Shown: one piece after another, positions 1 through 11,090 of the stretch
Position numbering within the stretch: position 1 is the first letter of the stretch
Layout of the letters: each line of letters starts with the position of its first letter
Assembly (NCBI GenBank): GCA_961205875.1
Contig: OY540814.1
Span: 11,576,993 to 11,640,992 of the forward strand
Length of the DNA: 64,000 bases
Direction: 5' to 3'
Source: Sialis fuliginosa
Taxonomy: Eukaryota > Arthropoda > Insecta > Megaloptera > Sialidae
Notes under the pieces: model-generated
Database searches by the model: none
Seen by the model: only the letters and a program-made list of their open reading frames with translations
Told to the model about the DNA's origin: nothing
Made by a program: the position numbers and the translations under genes

Positions 1-1469
1 AATCGATTAATGATCAAACAAAATAAAATAAGGTTTATTTTTTTACAGATATAACTAATTATTTTAGGATCGGGTAAAGGACATTAATTAAGTAGTACTC
101 ATTTAAGTATATTATGTAAAAATTTATAGTTATGAGCCTCGATGTGACGACCAAAAAAAATATTTTTCTCCCATCGAAGTTTTGGGATGGATTATCGGAA
201 AAAAATTTTTTATCAATAACTATATAAATGTAGCTGTGGTTGTGCGTAGCCGCTTTATTTTATAATGGATTCCCCCCTTAATATTATAGATTTAACATAA
301 TATAATACATATTTAACACTAACAATAATGTGAATGATGATTCAAAAATGTACTTGCTGATAGACGTCAGTTTTTCAATTGGATCTTTTTTTCTCTTACC
401 TAATCTCAATAGTGCAGGTGAGTGTTTTTGTGGGTAAATAATAGACTTTTTGATCCCACTGTAACCCTATATTTTAAACAATTCAAAAGTTATTTAGGTG
501 GCCCGGAACTTTTGGAAACCGCTGTTCGTATTGATAATCTGATAATTGGTGAAATTTAAATTAACCATTAAATTGTTTCAAGATGCAAACATGTTCGACA
601 ACCCTAGCCTAAGGTATCATTTATTTATTTAAATATTCTGCAGTAGCGAACATAATTGATTAAGATAAACAAAACAAAATGGAATAATTCCTTATGACAT
701 TAAACTGCATTACTCATAACTATACTCGATAAAAATCAGTAACAAAATACAACCGGATTGTTCCTCGCTCCACACAACTGTCTTATCAATTCGTACTTAA
801 GTAAAATAAAATGTCAAGAGTAAAAAAAGCATTAAAAAATATTCATGTCATAAATAATCTTCAGATCAAGCCACTCGATAAAACCAATGAATACCTCGTA
901 ACAGAAATTATTGTCAAAGCAAGATAGATATTAAGTTTTAAATTAAATATCATATAAGATATAAATGACGCCTTAAGATGTACACCGCATCGTAATTATA
1001 ATAATTATAATTCAATTAGTCATTACGATTACGACAGTCAAGCTACAATTTGCATAAATCTTATAATAAATGCTCCATTAAAAATTACAGCTATTAAGTA
1101 GTCTTAAGAGAATTTTAGACTATGTTCATGATTTATTATTTAATAGTTCTTTGTAGAACAGAGTTGTCAAATGCGCATGTAATAATAATGTATCTAGAGA
1201 TATGGTCTTTCTTAGATATTTTATTTAATATTGATATTATATTTTATTTAATATACATCTTGATAATAACAATAGCGTCCATACTTTTTTAGTGCAATTT
1301 TTGGAACCCTTACTCAGATCTTCTATTAATAATAATCTCGAGATAAAATTAACCTTTATGTTTGACTTTATGACAATAATTTCGTTATAAAATGCAGTGA
1401 ATATCTTCCAGCCTCTTGAAATAAAACTCCCAGAAATAATTGATATAATTAATAGTAACTGTCTCTTAA
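1..1469. other. AT-rich non-coding DNA
   Basis: I see no gene, RNA or recognisable repeat boundary here. The sequence is poly-A/T-rich with no open frame of note and no lower-AT island. Confidence 0.5.
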
Positions 1470-2134
1470 GGTCGAAATTCGACCAATATTTTATCTACCT
1501 TAACGGTAACATACACATATGATTTTTTTGTGCACATCTATGGCACAGTCCTAATCTAACCTATCCTAACCTAACCATTTCTCACCTTTTATATTTTATA
1601 GTAAATACAAAAAAAAGTACGAAAATTATCGATGTTCACCTATTAATTTATAGATCCCTCAAACAGCAATAGATAACACAAATATATCCATTTACTTTTA
1701 GACAAAAATAAGTGAAATCGTAACTGTAATTCAAAATGAATAAATTAAAAATTGGAGACTTACTTCATTTTCTATTATTAAGCGTAAAAGCTGTTATTTA
1801 CAACAAACATTTCTAAATAAAAATACTGCAATTGAACACGAATTGATTTGGCATTTTCTACGTTTGACAGAAACCCAAAGCTATTAATTTTTACCGCTTG
1901 GTGGTGCTAGGAGTATTGCTATGCTGTTGAACGATGCGATGGGAAATAAACAAACAGCGAGAGGGGAAATCATGTATGAATGTTAACTTTATTTTTCCTG
2001 CCTTAACGGCAACATACACATGGCACAGCACCTTTCAAATGATATGAGTGTAAGTTTCATTCACCTCCTTTTATAATAATTAGTAAAAAAAAAAACATAC
2101 AACAATTTTCGATGTTAACGTATTAATATATGTA
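1470..2134 (+). repeat. Dimeric interspersed repeat, copy A
   Basis: The copy opens with the 15-nt palindrome GGTCGAAATTCGACC (1470-1484), then CTTAACGGTAACATACACAT and a GTGCACATCTATGGCACAG block. After a linker containing CGTTTGACAGAAACCC and AACAAACAGCGAGAGG, the CCTTAACGGCAACATACACA block recurs in the same orientation at about 1998. Relatives lie at 18450-18600 and, reversed, at 57105-57561. Its right part ends in CGTATTAATATA, where the 2131-3088 element begins. No coding potential is seen. The superfamily is unknown. Confidence 0.75.
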
Positions 2135-3088
2135 GGGGAGAGGTGCTGCAATTGAAACAGTTTTTGGGTTTTCGATGTTAACTTTGTTATTTTAATTAGT
2201 AATTATTTCAAATTTGGACACAATATAGTCTTTCTATTAAACTTCTAATCACCAAACAAAATTTCTCAAAATATTAACTAGTGTATGTAGAAATCGATCC
2301 AAGGTAGAGCCAAGGAGAGTGTTTCAAATGACGCCGAGAAAGCGTCAATTGAAACATATATTTTTTTTCAATAAAAAAGGAAAATAAGGAACAAATTAAA
2401 TGAAATAATTTTTATTAATGATAAATTATAATTATTATTTGACATAAAATCAATACAAAAAAATTAAATTCCCCTTAAAATATTAAAAACAAGTGGGGTA
2501 ATTCTTTTGAGATAATATTATTCACTTTGCAACTTTTGAAGAATCAAAAAAGTATAAAATTCAACGAAAAAAAAGATCTTTTGTATATACTGGGGGCCCC
2601 TCGGTCACTTGTTGCCACGGGGCCCCCGAGCCTCTAGTTACGTCCCTGCAGGTGTCGGATGAAACATGTTTCAACCGATGCATTCTAAATAGTTTCAATT
2701 GCAGCCTAGTTCGAAAAATGTAATACAATGTACACCAAATTTAAATAATTGTAAATTGATTAAAAACACATAGCTCTATACATGCCTTGCTTCTATATCA
2801 ATCTACTTACCAAATATTATTAACGAGAAATGATTTTTGACTGTGTAATCCAAAAATATATTCGTATTTTAAAAATAACACATCAACTGAAAAAACACTA
2901 ATTCTCACCTAATTCTTAAATTTTCAAAACTTATTTGACAGAATAGTAGCGCCGACTCGGTCGCTAAAGCAGTAACACATTAGCTAACTTTGACGATATA
3001 AAGCTTTCATTTATGACCACTAGTAGATATTATTTTTAAAACGTTTCAACTGACGCCGTGTTTCAACTGCAGCACCTCTCCCCTACAT
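2131..3088. mobile_element. Inverted-repeat DNA transposon, TATA-flanked
   Basis: The left terminus TGTAGGGGAGAGGTGCTGCA (2131-2150) is matched by its inverted copy ending at 3088, and the match runs through TTGAAAC with one mismatch. TATA flanks both ends. The interior is AT-rich, has no transposase, and repeats the terminal motif GTTTCAATTG and GTTTCAAxTGACGCCG near 2320, 2345, 2690, 3045 and 3060. Recurring subterminal motifs of this kind are usually transposase-binding sites. The element sits inside dimeric repeat copy A. The GGGGAGAG-type terminus resembles pogo/Tigger-like elements, but the family is not proven. Confidence 0.75.
2588..2650 (-). repeat. Remnant of a GTAACTAG-type hAT-like repeat
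   Basis: Read on the minus strand this contains GGGACGTAACTAGAGGCTC followed by runs of G and C. It resembles 35219-35270, which has GGCCGTAACTAGAAGGTC. It lies inside the 2131-3088 element, so it is either part of that element or a later insertion. Both ends are unclear. Confidence 0.35.
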
Positions 3089-3109
3089 ATACATAGATTT
3101 ACATATAGT

Positions 3110-4060
3110 ATACATTATCATTTATTTATTTGAAAACCATTTACTTAATCACAATATTTATTTATCGATATCGATTCAGTGATGATACAATTAAAAGGTG
3201 TAAAACATTTATGTGTTAAGCTTGATGTAATAAACTCTATCTAACAATTAAATTAGAGTAATAAAGAACTTATAGCTCTATATTTAAAATATAAGATATG
3301 TTTAATTCAACACTTTTTAAACATAGTTGTCAAATATCCGCATAGAAATTAATTTTTGTTGAAAGTTAGGTTATATAATTTTCGTATCAAAACTGCCAAC
3401 GAATTTACCTATGTAATACATAATTATTGTTATAAAATCAGATAAATATAATTTCTCTGATATGCACTATAATTTTTGCTTTTTATAATTATATGAACGT
3501 TTGTAATTAGTATTTTGCTAAATTGTAGTTTATGATAGTTTTTACAGGTATGGTTATAAATCATTATTATTTATTTGCTATTATAGTTAGTTAAGACCAT
3601 TTAATATATAGGTACTAGTTATATTTGAATTTTTTTTATTAAACGTTTAGAAGTTAGGGTGGGTCCCATACAGCCACGACTGTTTTATGTGTTTTATTAT
3701 TCAGTGTTTATAGTACAGGCTGTCTAAGCTAAAAAGTACCTAAAATAGGAATTTTTAAATAGTTTTGCTACTTACAAGATTTATTACAAATGTGGTTTAA
3801 AATAATATCCCAAGTTTGCTCCGATTTTAGATATCCGCGTCATAGGTAAACCATGGTTCAATTGCAAAATTCTTCATATTTTCTGATTTTTGCTTAATAG
3901 CGGTTAAATAAGTATTAGGTATACAAAAAAAAGTTTCAAATAAAAGTTATTCACTATAAAGTTCTCTACAACTGCCATTTTGAAAAAAAAATTAAAAAAT
4001 AATTTGTTTATCCGCTACGCTGATTAAAATGGCTGAAAACACACTTTTTAAGCTGTAATA
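3110..4060. other. AT-rich non-coding DNA
   Basis: No gene, RNA or clear repeat boundary is seen. Short open frames are what random AT-rich sequence gives. Confidence 0.45.
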
Positions 4061-4320
4061 CAGCGATTCTCAACCTGTGTGGCGCGCGCCCCTAGGGGGA
4101 CGCGAGCATATCGAGAAAAATGTTTTTCAAAATAAACATTTTGTAGTACAGAACATTCACTGAAAATAAGGACCAGGTATCTTCAACTGTTTTTGTTTAG
4201 TTGAATTGTTAATGATAAAATCATGCCTGTCTTTGATTAACAATAAAAGTTTTTATAAAACCTTTAGTTTTGTAAAACTGTTTTGCTTTTCATGTAGAGT
4301 TTAGATGTATAATTTTGTAT
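4061..4320 (+). mobile_element. hAT-like element end
   Basis: It begins CAGCGATTCTCAACCTGTGT followed by GGCGCGCGCCCCTAGGGGG. This CAG(C/T)G(A/G)TTCTCAACC terminus is typical of hAT-superfamily elements. It is followed by AT-rich sequence with an AATAAAAG signal near 4243. I did not find the opposite terminus or an 8-bp duplication, so it is called as a fragment. Confidence 0.5.
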
Positions 4321-4335
4321 ATTTTGTGTAAATTT

Positions 4336-4454
4336 CAAGAAGTCGGAAAAAAACAATTCGCAGTGAATCGTGTGTTGTGGGCATATCGGGTGGGTATGAT
4401 TACTTTATGTTTAATTGAATTAATATCCTCTGGTAACACCGGGTCCAATTTTAT
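4336..4454 (+). mobile_element. Helitron/RTE-like 3' end (GGTAACACCGGGTCC family)
   Basis: The block has GAAGTCGGAAAAAAA, then ATTACTTTATGTTTAATTGA and finally GGTAACACCGGGTCCAAT. The same order occurs on the minus strand at 42512-42680, where it ends in GCGCTAGT. Non-autonomous Helitrons end in CTRR next to a T, which the second copy satisfies. RTE-type tails can look similar, so the class is uncertain. Confidence 0.5.
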
Positions 4455-4599
4455 AACCAAAATAATATAGTTGATATCATTTCGATTTCATAGACCAGAC
4501 GTGACCAAGAAATGTATCTAATTACAATTTAGTAAACATACACCAATACGTAATTAGCATGATGTAAGTTGTGTATATTTCATTGTGGATGTTCCGTGT

Positions 4600-4715
4600 A
4601 TTTTGGCAAATTCTAACGCGTGTTGTGCCCCATTAAACAGGGCGGAGCACCCGGCGGTCATCACCTGCCCGGCTCGTGCGCACGCGATACTACTTTTACA
4701 ACACACATGTTAACA
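4600..4715. other. Low-AT island, possible regulatory DNA
   Basis: About 100 bp of clearly lower AT content, with ACGCGTGTTGTGCCCCATT and CACCTGCCCGGCTCG, in otherwise AT-rich DNA. It contains an E-box-type CACCTG. I found no second copy in the window, so it may be single-copy and conserved. Confidence 0.25.
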
Positions 4716-4912
4716 TCAAGCAAAAAATTAAGGTATGTATGTATTTATATATTGTGAATGTAAGTATACATATGAATATCTTATTAGATTATGAACTATA
4801 GGTACTATATGAATTAAAATTATACTGTATAAATTATAGTAACATATAAAATACACACGAAACGTAATTATTATTAGGATATTTATTCGGTAATTCCGAA
4901 AAATTATATATC

Positions 4913-5558
4913 TACACGGAGAAATATGGAGTTGATTTTTTTATAAAAAAATACATATGCCGATTAAAAATTTCAATTTTGTATAAAAAAAATACTATCA
5001 GTTTTAACATGTACTGTCAATTCAGTAACTTTTAGGGTCGGTCCGATTTCGCTCCAATCAAATATAAATATACAATAAACAATGAAAGCATTCACACTAT
5101 AGGTAATATGTACATATCGTGCCGGCCTCGGTTCAATCATGCTCCGATACAATATTACTATACTGAATTTTTGACTAGAGCGAGACCAGACCGTGTGGAT
5201 CGACCCTTACAATCTCCATTGTAATTTTTATAATACGCAATTTTTACTATATTCGTAAATATTATTTAGATGATTTATTCAACTAATTATTCTTAAGTTG
5301 AATTATTTGTTAAGTGCTATACAAATTATTTCATTTCAATTGTTAGTACATTTTTCTAAAGACAATACAATAAATACTACGGTTGTGTAAAATTAATTAT
5401 ATGAATAGTATACAGTATAGTAAAATTTTAGCAGATCTTTACAATCTATGCTATCATTAATATGATAGAATTACAAAATTGTCTCTCGTTTTAAGAATAC
5501 AAGGTCAAATAGTAATATTTCTTTAAAAATTGTGTTATGAAATATTTTTCTCCGTGTA
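4913..5558. mobile_element. ACACGGAGAAATAT inverted-repeat element, copy 1
   Basis: The termini are TACACGGAGAAATAT (4913) and ATTTTTCTCCGTGTA (ending 5558), with TA at each end. Much of the interior is shared with 23195-23420, including CAGTTTTAACAT and TACTGTCAATTCAGTAAC. There is no coding potential. It is interrupted by the element at 5035-5206. TA duplication and short inverted repeats fit a Tc1/mariner-type MITE, but this is inference. Confidence 0.7.
5035..5206. mobile_element. PIF/Harbinger-like MITE inside the ACACGGA element
   Basis: A 172-bp insertion starts GGGTCGGTCC and ends GGATCGACCC, and TTA stands on both sides (5032-5034, 5207-5209). Copy 2 of the host element (about 23309-23312) reads straight through as ACTTTTACAATC, so the insertion and its TTA duplication are shown directly. 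A TWA duplication with GGG...CCC ends is characteristic of PIF/Harbinger. A related left end occurs at 14488. Confidence 0.8.
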
Positions 5559-6240
5559 CCTACAAACAAGACTGAAGTTGGAGTCGGTAGAAAGATACTG
5601 ACTTTGACAATGATTTTTACACACTTATTGTTATTTTTATTTTATTTTTTCAAGGAAAAGATATTCTGAAGTATGGGTACAGTAAAACAGTCGGTGTCAT
5701 AGGTTTTTTACCAACAAATGTAGGTAAAATCTAGTAGAATTGTTTTAACTTGAAATCTTACCTACATCTACAAGAAAAGTACATGTTTTTATAAATCTAA
5801 GAAAATTTTCCATCTTGTATTTTCCTCCAATAAAAATTACATGATTTGAAGTTGGCGTTAATGCTTTCCAAACAAAATAGTGCTTTTGAACAACCGTATA
5901 TTCACCCCATTCACTGTCGCTAGTGCCTCCACATTGTGGGGGGGCTGTAAGGACTCTAGTTTTAGGGCCTAGCGCAGTGAACAAAAAAGTCATTAATTGG
6001 GATTTGCAAATAAAAATTTTTAATTGAAAGACCTAAATAAAAGTATGTCTAACATCCCTATGATTTTTTTCCTAATGAAAGATCTAAAATAGCCATTCAA
6101 ACTTGCAAAAAAATACCTGATCGCAAAAAAATTATTTGTGAACCTGCCAACAATTCCAGTCTGGAGGCCTATATGATAGGATGTAGGGGCCACGAGTTTC
6201 GATATCCACCATCTCTGTGGTTTTGCTGCACACAAGAGTG
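5559..6240 (-). other. Non-coding, with unrecognised minus-strand frames
   Basis: Two minus-strand frames (5745-5993 and 6020-6280) are open for about 80 codons. The first has fairly protein-like composition and its stop lies just after a donor-like TAG|GTAAGA. Neither contains a domain I recognise. The start of the first frame lies in a GGGCCTAGCGCAGTG block that looks like a repeat end. I do not call genes here. Confidence 0.3.
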
Positions 6241-6410
6241 CGCTGGGTTCACGGTTTGTTAGCGCGTCGCGGCCGGCCATAACTCACCGCTAATTGACCG
6301 ATCCGATTAGATAGCGACCGCACGAACATGCCGATCAACAACGCCGCGCGAGCTCCGTAATTGTTGGTCCGTTTTAATTAGTGTATAATTGAATTAGCAA
6401 GACTCCTAAT
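6240..6410. promoter_or_regulatory. Low-AT island with homeodomain-type motifs
   Basis: It contains GTTAGCGCGTCGCGGCCGGC and then GCTAATTGACC, CCGATTAGATAG, TTTTAATTAGTG and TATAATTGAATTAG. There are at least four TAAT/ATTA cores in 170 bp beside CpG-rich sequence. No inverted terminal repeats or second copy were seen. A single-copy enhancer is a reasonable guess, but nothing proves activity. Confidence 0.3.
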
Positions 6411-7223
6411 GTCCACTCTACCGTGTGTATGACTTGTTGCTGCGTACCGCGTTTGTGCTATGCTATGCGGATGTAGGCACTTGTATCCGGATTACTTTAC
6501 CCTCTTCGTAGTTCTTGTTTGACCTTTACATGCATAAGTGTTTATTTGCATGGTGAAAAGTGAAGACAAACCATTGAAACTTAAAGAAATAAAAATATTT
6601 GTAAACCTGCAGCAGAGTTGTGCACAAGTACAAAAAATGTACTTATGTAAGTAGATACAAATACAATTACTTTCGACAAAAATAGGCATGCTACCTAATG
6701 TCTGCTATTTCCAAAAAAATACTTATTTAATCACAAAAATTGAGTCTCTTAAAACTAATTGTGAATTTGACGCCAAAACACTCGCAGGTGTCATGGCGCA
6801 TTTTTGACGTCACGCCTATGTAAAGACTCCTTGTCAACATTAATAAATCCTTGTACCATCGCTAACGTTTCTCAATTTTAGTTTTGGTAACACAAAACTG
6901 AGCAAATTGATAATTTAAAACCACAAAATAATTTATAAACAGTGCAGATATTAATCAAACAAAAATTATGTTTACTTAGCCGTGACGTCATCCACTCTGA
7001 CTGGTGTTTTATCTAAAATGGCGGATTGCTGTATTTTGTGTTTTTATTTTAACAAAAATCATATTAATCTCGCTTTTAATATAAAAATAAATACGTTTTT
7101 TAGAATCTTTTTAATCTATTTCATTATTTAAAATCATAATTTCAGTGATACTTTGTTACTGGCAACATGCCTATTGTACTTAAGTACAAGTTCAAGTACA
7201 TTACTAATACACTGGACGTTTAA

Positions 7224-7764
7224 GGCAGTATTGCGGTGTGAAGACCTACTGTCAAAATTGTAGATCGAAATTCAAAGTATTCACGAAGCTATAGCACATA
7301 AAACAGAATGGGTTGTGTTACATCTGTTATCAAATCTTTAAACGCGTTTTTCTCAAAATAACTTTTTCGGTTGGTGGGAAGCAGAAACAAAATTCTAATC
7401 AACCGATCAGGTTATAATTTTAACACGTTGTTCTACATACTAATAGTTATCGTATTACCTGAAATGATTTATTTTTATTGACAATTTAAAAAAAAAAACA
7501 TGATTTTTGCAAACATTTGTTACAAGTCCGCCATTTTTTTTAGTAATACGATAGAGACAAGTCTATAAGATAACAACATATTTGATTTTTTGTTTCAAAT
7601 CACTACAAGTGAAGATGTGCTTCCCACGACCCATCCACCTTTTTTCGAGAATTCTATTTTGACCCCAAAAAACACAAGTATTATAAAATTTGTATAATTT
7701 AAGATCAAAGAAAAAAAATCCTGAAATAAGCTTAAAATTTTTGGTGTCACACCGCAATATTGCC
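7224..7764. mobile_element. TTAA-flanked inverted-repeat element (GGCAGTATTGCGG)
   Basis: The left end GGCAGTATTGCGGTGTGA and right end TCACACCGCAATATTGCC are inverted copies, each directly flanked by TTAA (7220-7223, 7765-7768). It is 541 bp with no transposase. Internal sequence around TTGGTGGGAAGCAGAAAC is found reversed and degraded at about 41617-41735. TTAA targets are used by piggyBac, Sola3 and Kolobok groups. The GG start is not the canonical piggyBac CC, so the superfamily is open. Confidence 0.85.
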
Positions 7765-8069
7765 TTAAGAAAGGAATGGTGTAGTTTCACAGTAAATGGA
7801 AGAGGCAATATAACATGATTGTTTTAACTTACGTCTTGAAATTTATCGATAATTTAAGTGCATTATTTTTACTTAACAACGCCCGTCATTTAAAACACCG
7901 AATATTTTAACTTCTCAAAATTGTCCAGCTTAATATATTCCATATTCATAAATAAACTAAGTGCATATATAAAATACAGGACATATTAAAAAAAATTTAC
8001 AATGAAATCATGTACAACCTATTAAGTTAAATGTTTAAAAAAAGTAATTTTATAAAGATAACGACAGGT

Positions 8070-8195
8070 GGAGACTGCACGCGATCTGCACTCGGAATGC
8101 GTTCATCAGGTTTGTTTAATTGGTCGTTAAGCGGCCGGCCCTGGCAGGTGGGTAGGCGACAGGGCCTCGCCCCCAACTGCGTAGCCCCCACTGGA
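8070..8195. other. Low-AT island
   Basis: About 120 bp of lower AT content, with ACTGCACGCGATCTGCACTC, TTAATTGGTCGTTAAGCGGC and GGCAGGTGGGTAGGCG. The right edge, reversed, reads CAGTGGGGGCTACGCAG, which resembles a hAT end, so part of it may be mobile DNA. Otherwise it could be conserved non-coding sequence. Confidence 0.25.
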
Positions 8196-8199
8196 AATA

Positions 8200-9120
8200 A
8201 TCTATAATATACAAAGTATCCAGGTAATTAGAAACCATCAAGATTGTCAAATTTTCAGTGTTAAAATCTTTAATGGTTTTTAATTTTTATCAGTAACGTT
8301 GAATCTATTAAAATATTATTCTTACTCATGGGCAGAGGGGGTACTTGTCCCCCCCTTATTTTGTGGACAAAGAGTAACAAATGAATCAGTTCATTCGATA
8401 CTTCTAGACAAAATCTATATTTTATATTCAAAAATTTAAATTTGCAATCTTGTTTATCCTTTTTATACAAGAGACATTTTTTTTATATTTCAACTATACA
8501 TGTTTTAACATTAAATAGAAAAAAAATGAATTAAAAAAAAACCGAAATAGCAATGTAGAGTACATTTTTGTAGAGGATTTTATCTTCCAATAGATATATA
8601 AATTTTTATTAAATTTAATTGATTGAAAAAGATAAGGCCAAAATAAAAGAAGAAAAAAATAACGACTTTTTATTGTTACTTTTTGCGCACCTATTCCTAT
8701 CTATAGTTATATAAATAAATAATGAAACTGATTATTTTTATAGCCTTTTTACAATTCTTCGATAAGTCTAGAAAACATATTTATTATTGTAATTCGATAA
8801 TTTAATAATCAAGAACACACCGACAAATTTATTTACCTACATACTTAGTTGATGAAAATTACAGAATTTCACGAAATAAAGTTTAAAGTTGCTACCGCGT
8901 GGCGTAGCGCTGGAACGATAGAATATTTAAGAAAAAAGGAAAAGTTACCCAGATTTTGTTTACATGAACGACCATTTATCAGACTTACACATTTCGAGGC
9001 GCCAAAAATTTGAGGTCCATTAAAAATTTTGTTATTAAAAAATTAATATTAATTAATTTTTTATTAAAATTAATTCAATTTTATTAGAATATTGAAAAAA
9101 AATAAATCGGATTAAAAAAA
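8200..9120. other. AT-rich non-coding DNA
   Basis: No gene is seen. A C-run block at 8341-8362 (CTTGTCCCCCCCTTATT) suggests a degraded mobile-element end, but I could not find its partner. Confidence 0.4.
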
Positions 9121-9124
9121 TTGT

Positions 9125-9168
9125 TTACCTCTCCTGAACAAAATCCTGGCTACGCCCATGTTCTGACT
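9125..9168 (-). repeat. GGGCGTAGCCAGG repeat end
   Basis: Read on the minus strand: CATGGGCGTAGCCAGGATTT. This short motif is common at the ends of insect DNA transposons. No partner end or duplication was found. Confidence 0.35.
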
Positions 9169-10239
9169 TAAAGAATATTTTTTCTCTGGTAAAGATTTCA
9201 GTTAGAATAAAAAATAGTATACAAAAAATTTACAATATTTATTTAGTGATTTTTGAACAGTGTGCCAAATGTGTCAAAAATGTAAGCAGTTGTGGAATTT
9301 GTCAATTCTTAACATAAAATATTCGAATTATCAAACTTGAGATCCACTAATCTAATAATTACAATAAAGAGTTATTAAGGTACAAAAGCGACTAACAACC
9401 CAAATCGAATATTTGAAAAAATCTATATTTTTTGCGCACAAAATTGAAGATGTATAAAATATTAAATAAAATAAAATAAATTGCTTTTATATGTTTTTTT
9501 TCTTTTGTTTCTAATAGAATCAATTATCAATATGATTTTGGGTAGAAATCAATAATGAATATCTACAAAAAAAAGTTTAAAAATCTAACAGATATTTACT
9601 ATTTTACTAGGTAATAAATAAAAAAAGAATCTTACTTTCGACTTGGTTTTTTATTGAAATGTTCTTAACAACATCGTAAAAATTCATCGAATAATTATAC
9701 AAATTTGTACAAGAATTTTTATAATTACATTTTTAATTAATTAAAGTGATAAATTCTTTTACAAACTATTATAATATCTTACTTCCTTACAATGCAGCAA
9801 GTATTTTATGAATGTATTCATAATTTTGCGTGTAAATCACAGCTATTATATATTATTTTTATTTAAACAGTATAAATATACCTGTAAATTAGGTAAACAA
9901 AAATTAATAGAAGGTTTTATATACAATTGAAGTAAACAGATATATTAAATTTTAAGTCAAGTACTATCAAAATATGTTCAACGTAGTAAACTGACCCTTA
10001 CTTCCCCAAAAATAAAAGTTAAAATTTTTTTTTTAAATAATAACCAATAAATAATATACAGGTTAATCCATTTTAATTGTCTCAGGCTAACATTTCAAAA
10101 ACAAAGCAAGATAGAGAAAAATGTTTCGGACAAAAAGCCATTTGATGTAAATACAACTTTTCAATAAAAAATAGGGGTTACCATTAAAAAAAAAAATCTC
10201 CACCAAATTTCTTACTAGTAGTAAGGTACCAAAAATTAC
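9169..10239. other. AT-rich non-coding DNA
   Basis: Very AT-rich, with no gene, RNA or confident repeat boundary. Confidence 0.5.
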
Positions 10240-10243
10240 TTAA

Positions 10244-10449
10244 GGGGTTACATCTAATCGTGACTTTTTTTAGAATAATAAAAAAAGCAATACAATGAAT
10301 TTTTGGGGGTTTATTGTACATACAAAAAAAATTTTTTTATGAAATTTGAAACATATTTGCTTATAATTCCATTTGAATATCGTTTTTAAGCCAATAACAA
10401 AAATTGTAAAAAATTAATTAATATAGGTACCTACATTAGATGTAGACCC
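10244..10449 (+). mobile_element. TTAA element, internally deleted copy
   Basis: It starts GGGGTTACATCTAAT and ends ATTAGATGTAGACCC, with TTAA on both sides (10240-10243, 10450-10453). At 206 bp it joins the left part of the family (compare 32479 on) directly to the right part (TTATAATTCCATTTGAATAT, compare about 17600). It is therefore a deletion derivative that kept both ends, the usual origin of MITEs. Confidence 0.8.
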
Positions 10450-10453
10450 TTAA

Positions 10454-11049
10454 AGTATCTCAAAAACGTTTGTTCTTACAAAACCCTAAACACATATTAT
10501 ACCGACCCTATTTTTCCTTATAAATTTTTCAATGAATTATGTATATAGGTATATATTAATAGTATTAGTCCATTTATTCCCTAATTTAATTAAAATTTCA
10601 CCTATGAAACATACAAACATTTTTATTAACATTAAAAAATATTTAAATATATAAAACATGAATTTCTTTAGGTAATATTTAACGAGATCAAACAATCGCT
10701 AAATCAACATATGTATATTTTTATTTATACAAAAAAAATTGTATTCATATGTCAATGATATTTTAATACAAATATACAATAATATACATACAGTCGATTT
10801 TAATTTACTGGACTTTATATTGAATTAATAGTGATGAAACATGTACTTACATACATACACGCAAGTTTCTGCAAATAATTCAAAATCATACAATGAGTTA
10901 TAACAAATTTATATCGTCTTATAATTTGGTTTACTGCATCTACGAGTATATTGTCAATACAATGCATACGTATATAACATACATATTTACAATCTGGTAG
11001 ATTTAATGTATAGCTTCGTTGTTCGCTGTATATAAATATCACGTTATAT
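10454..11049. other. AT-rich non-coding DNA
   Basis: Nothing recognisable apart from TATA-rich simple sequence. Confidence 0.5.
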
Positions 11050-11090
11050 CAGTAGCGTATACTCAGGGGGTACAAGGGATGATAATAAAG
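11050..11090 (+). mobile_element. hAT-like end (CAGTAGCGTA)
   Basis: CAGTAGCGTATACTCAGGGG matches the type of left end seen at 54829 and 35938. The rest of the element is not evident. Confidence 0.4.

Noticed and set aside
1555..1578. CCTAA-type repeats resembling the insect telomere motif
   Set aside because: Only about four imperfect units, inside a dispersed repeat whose other copies have a shorter ACCTAACC at the same position. Not a telomere.
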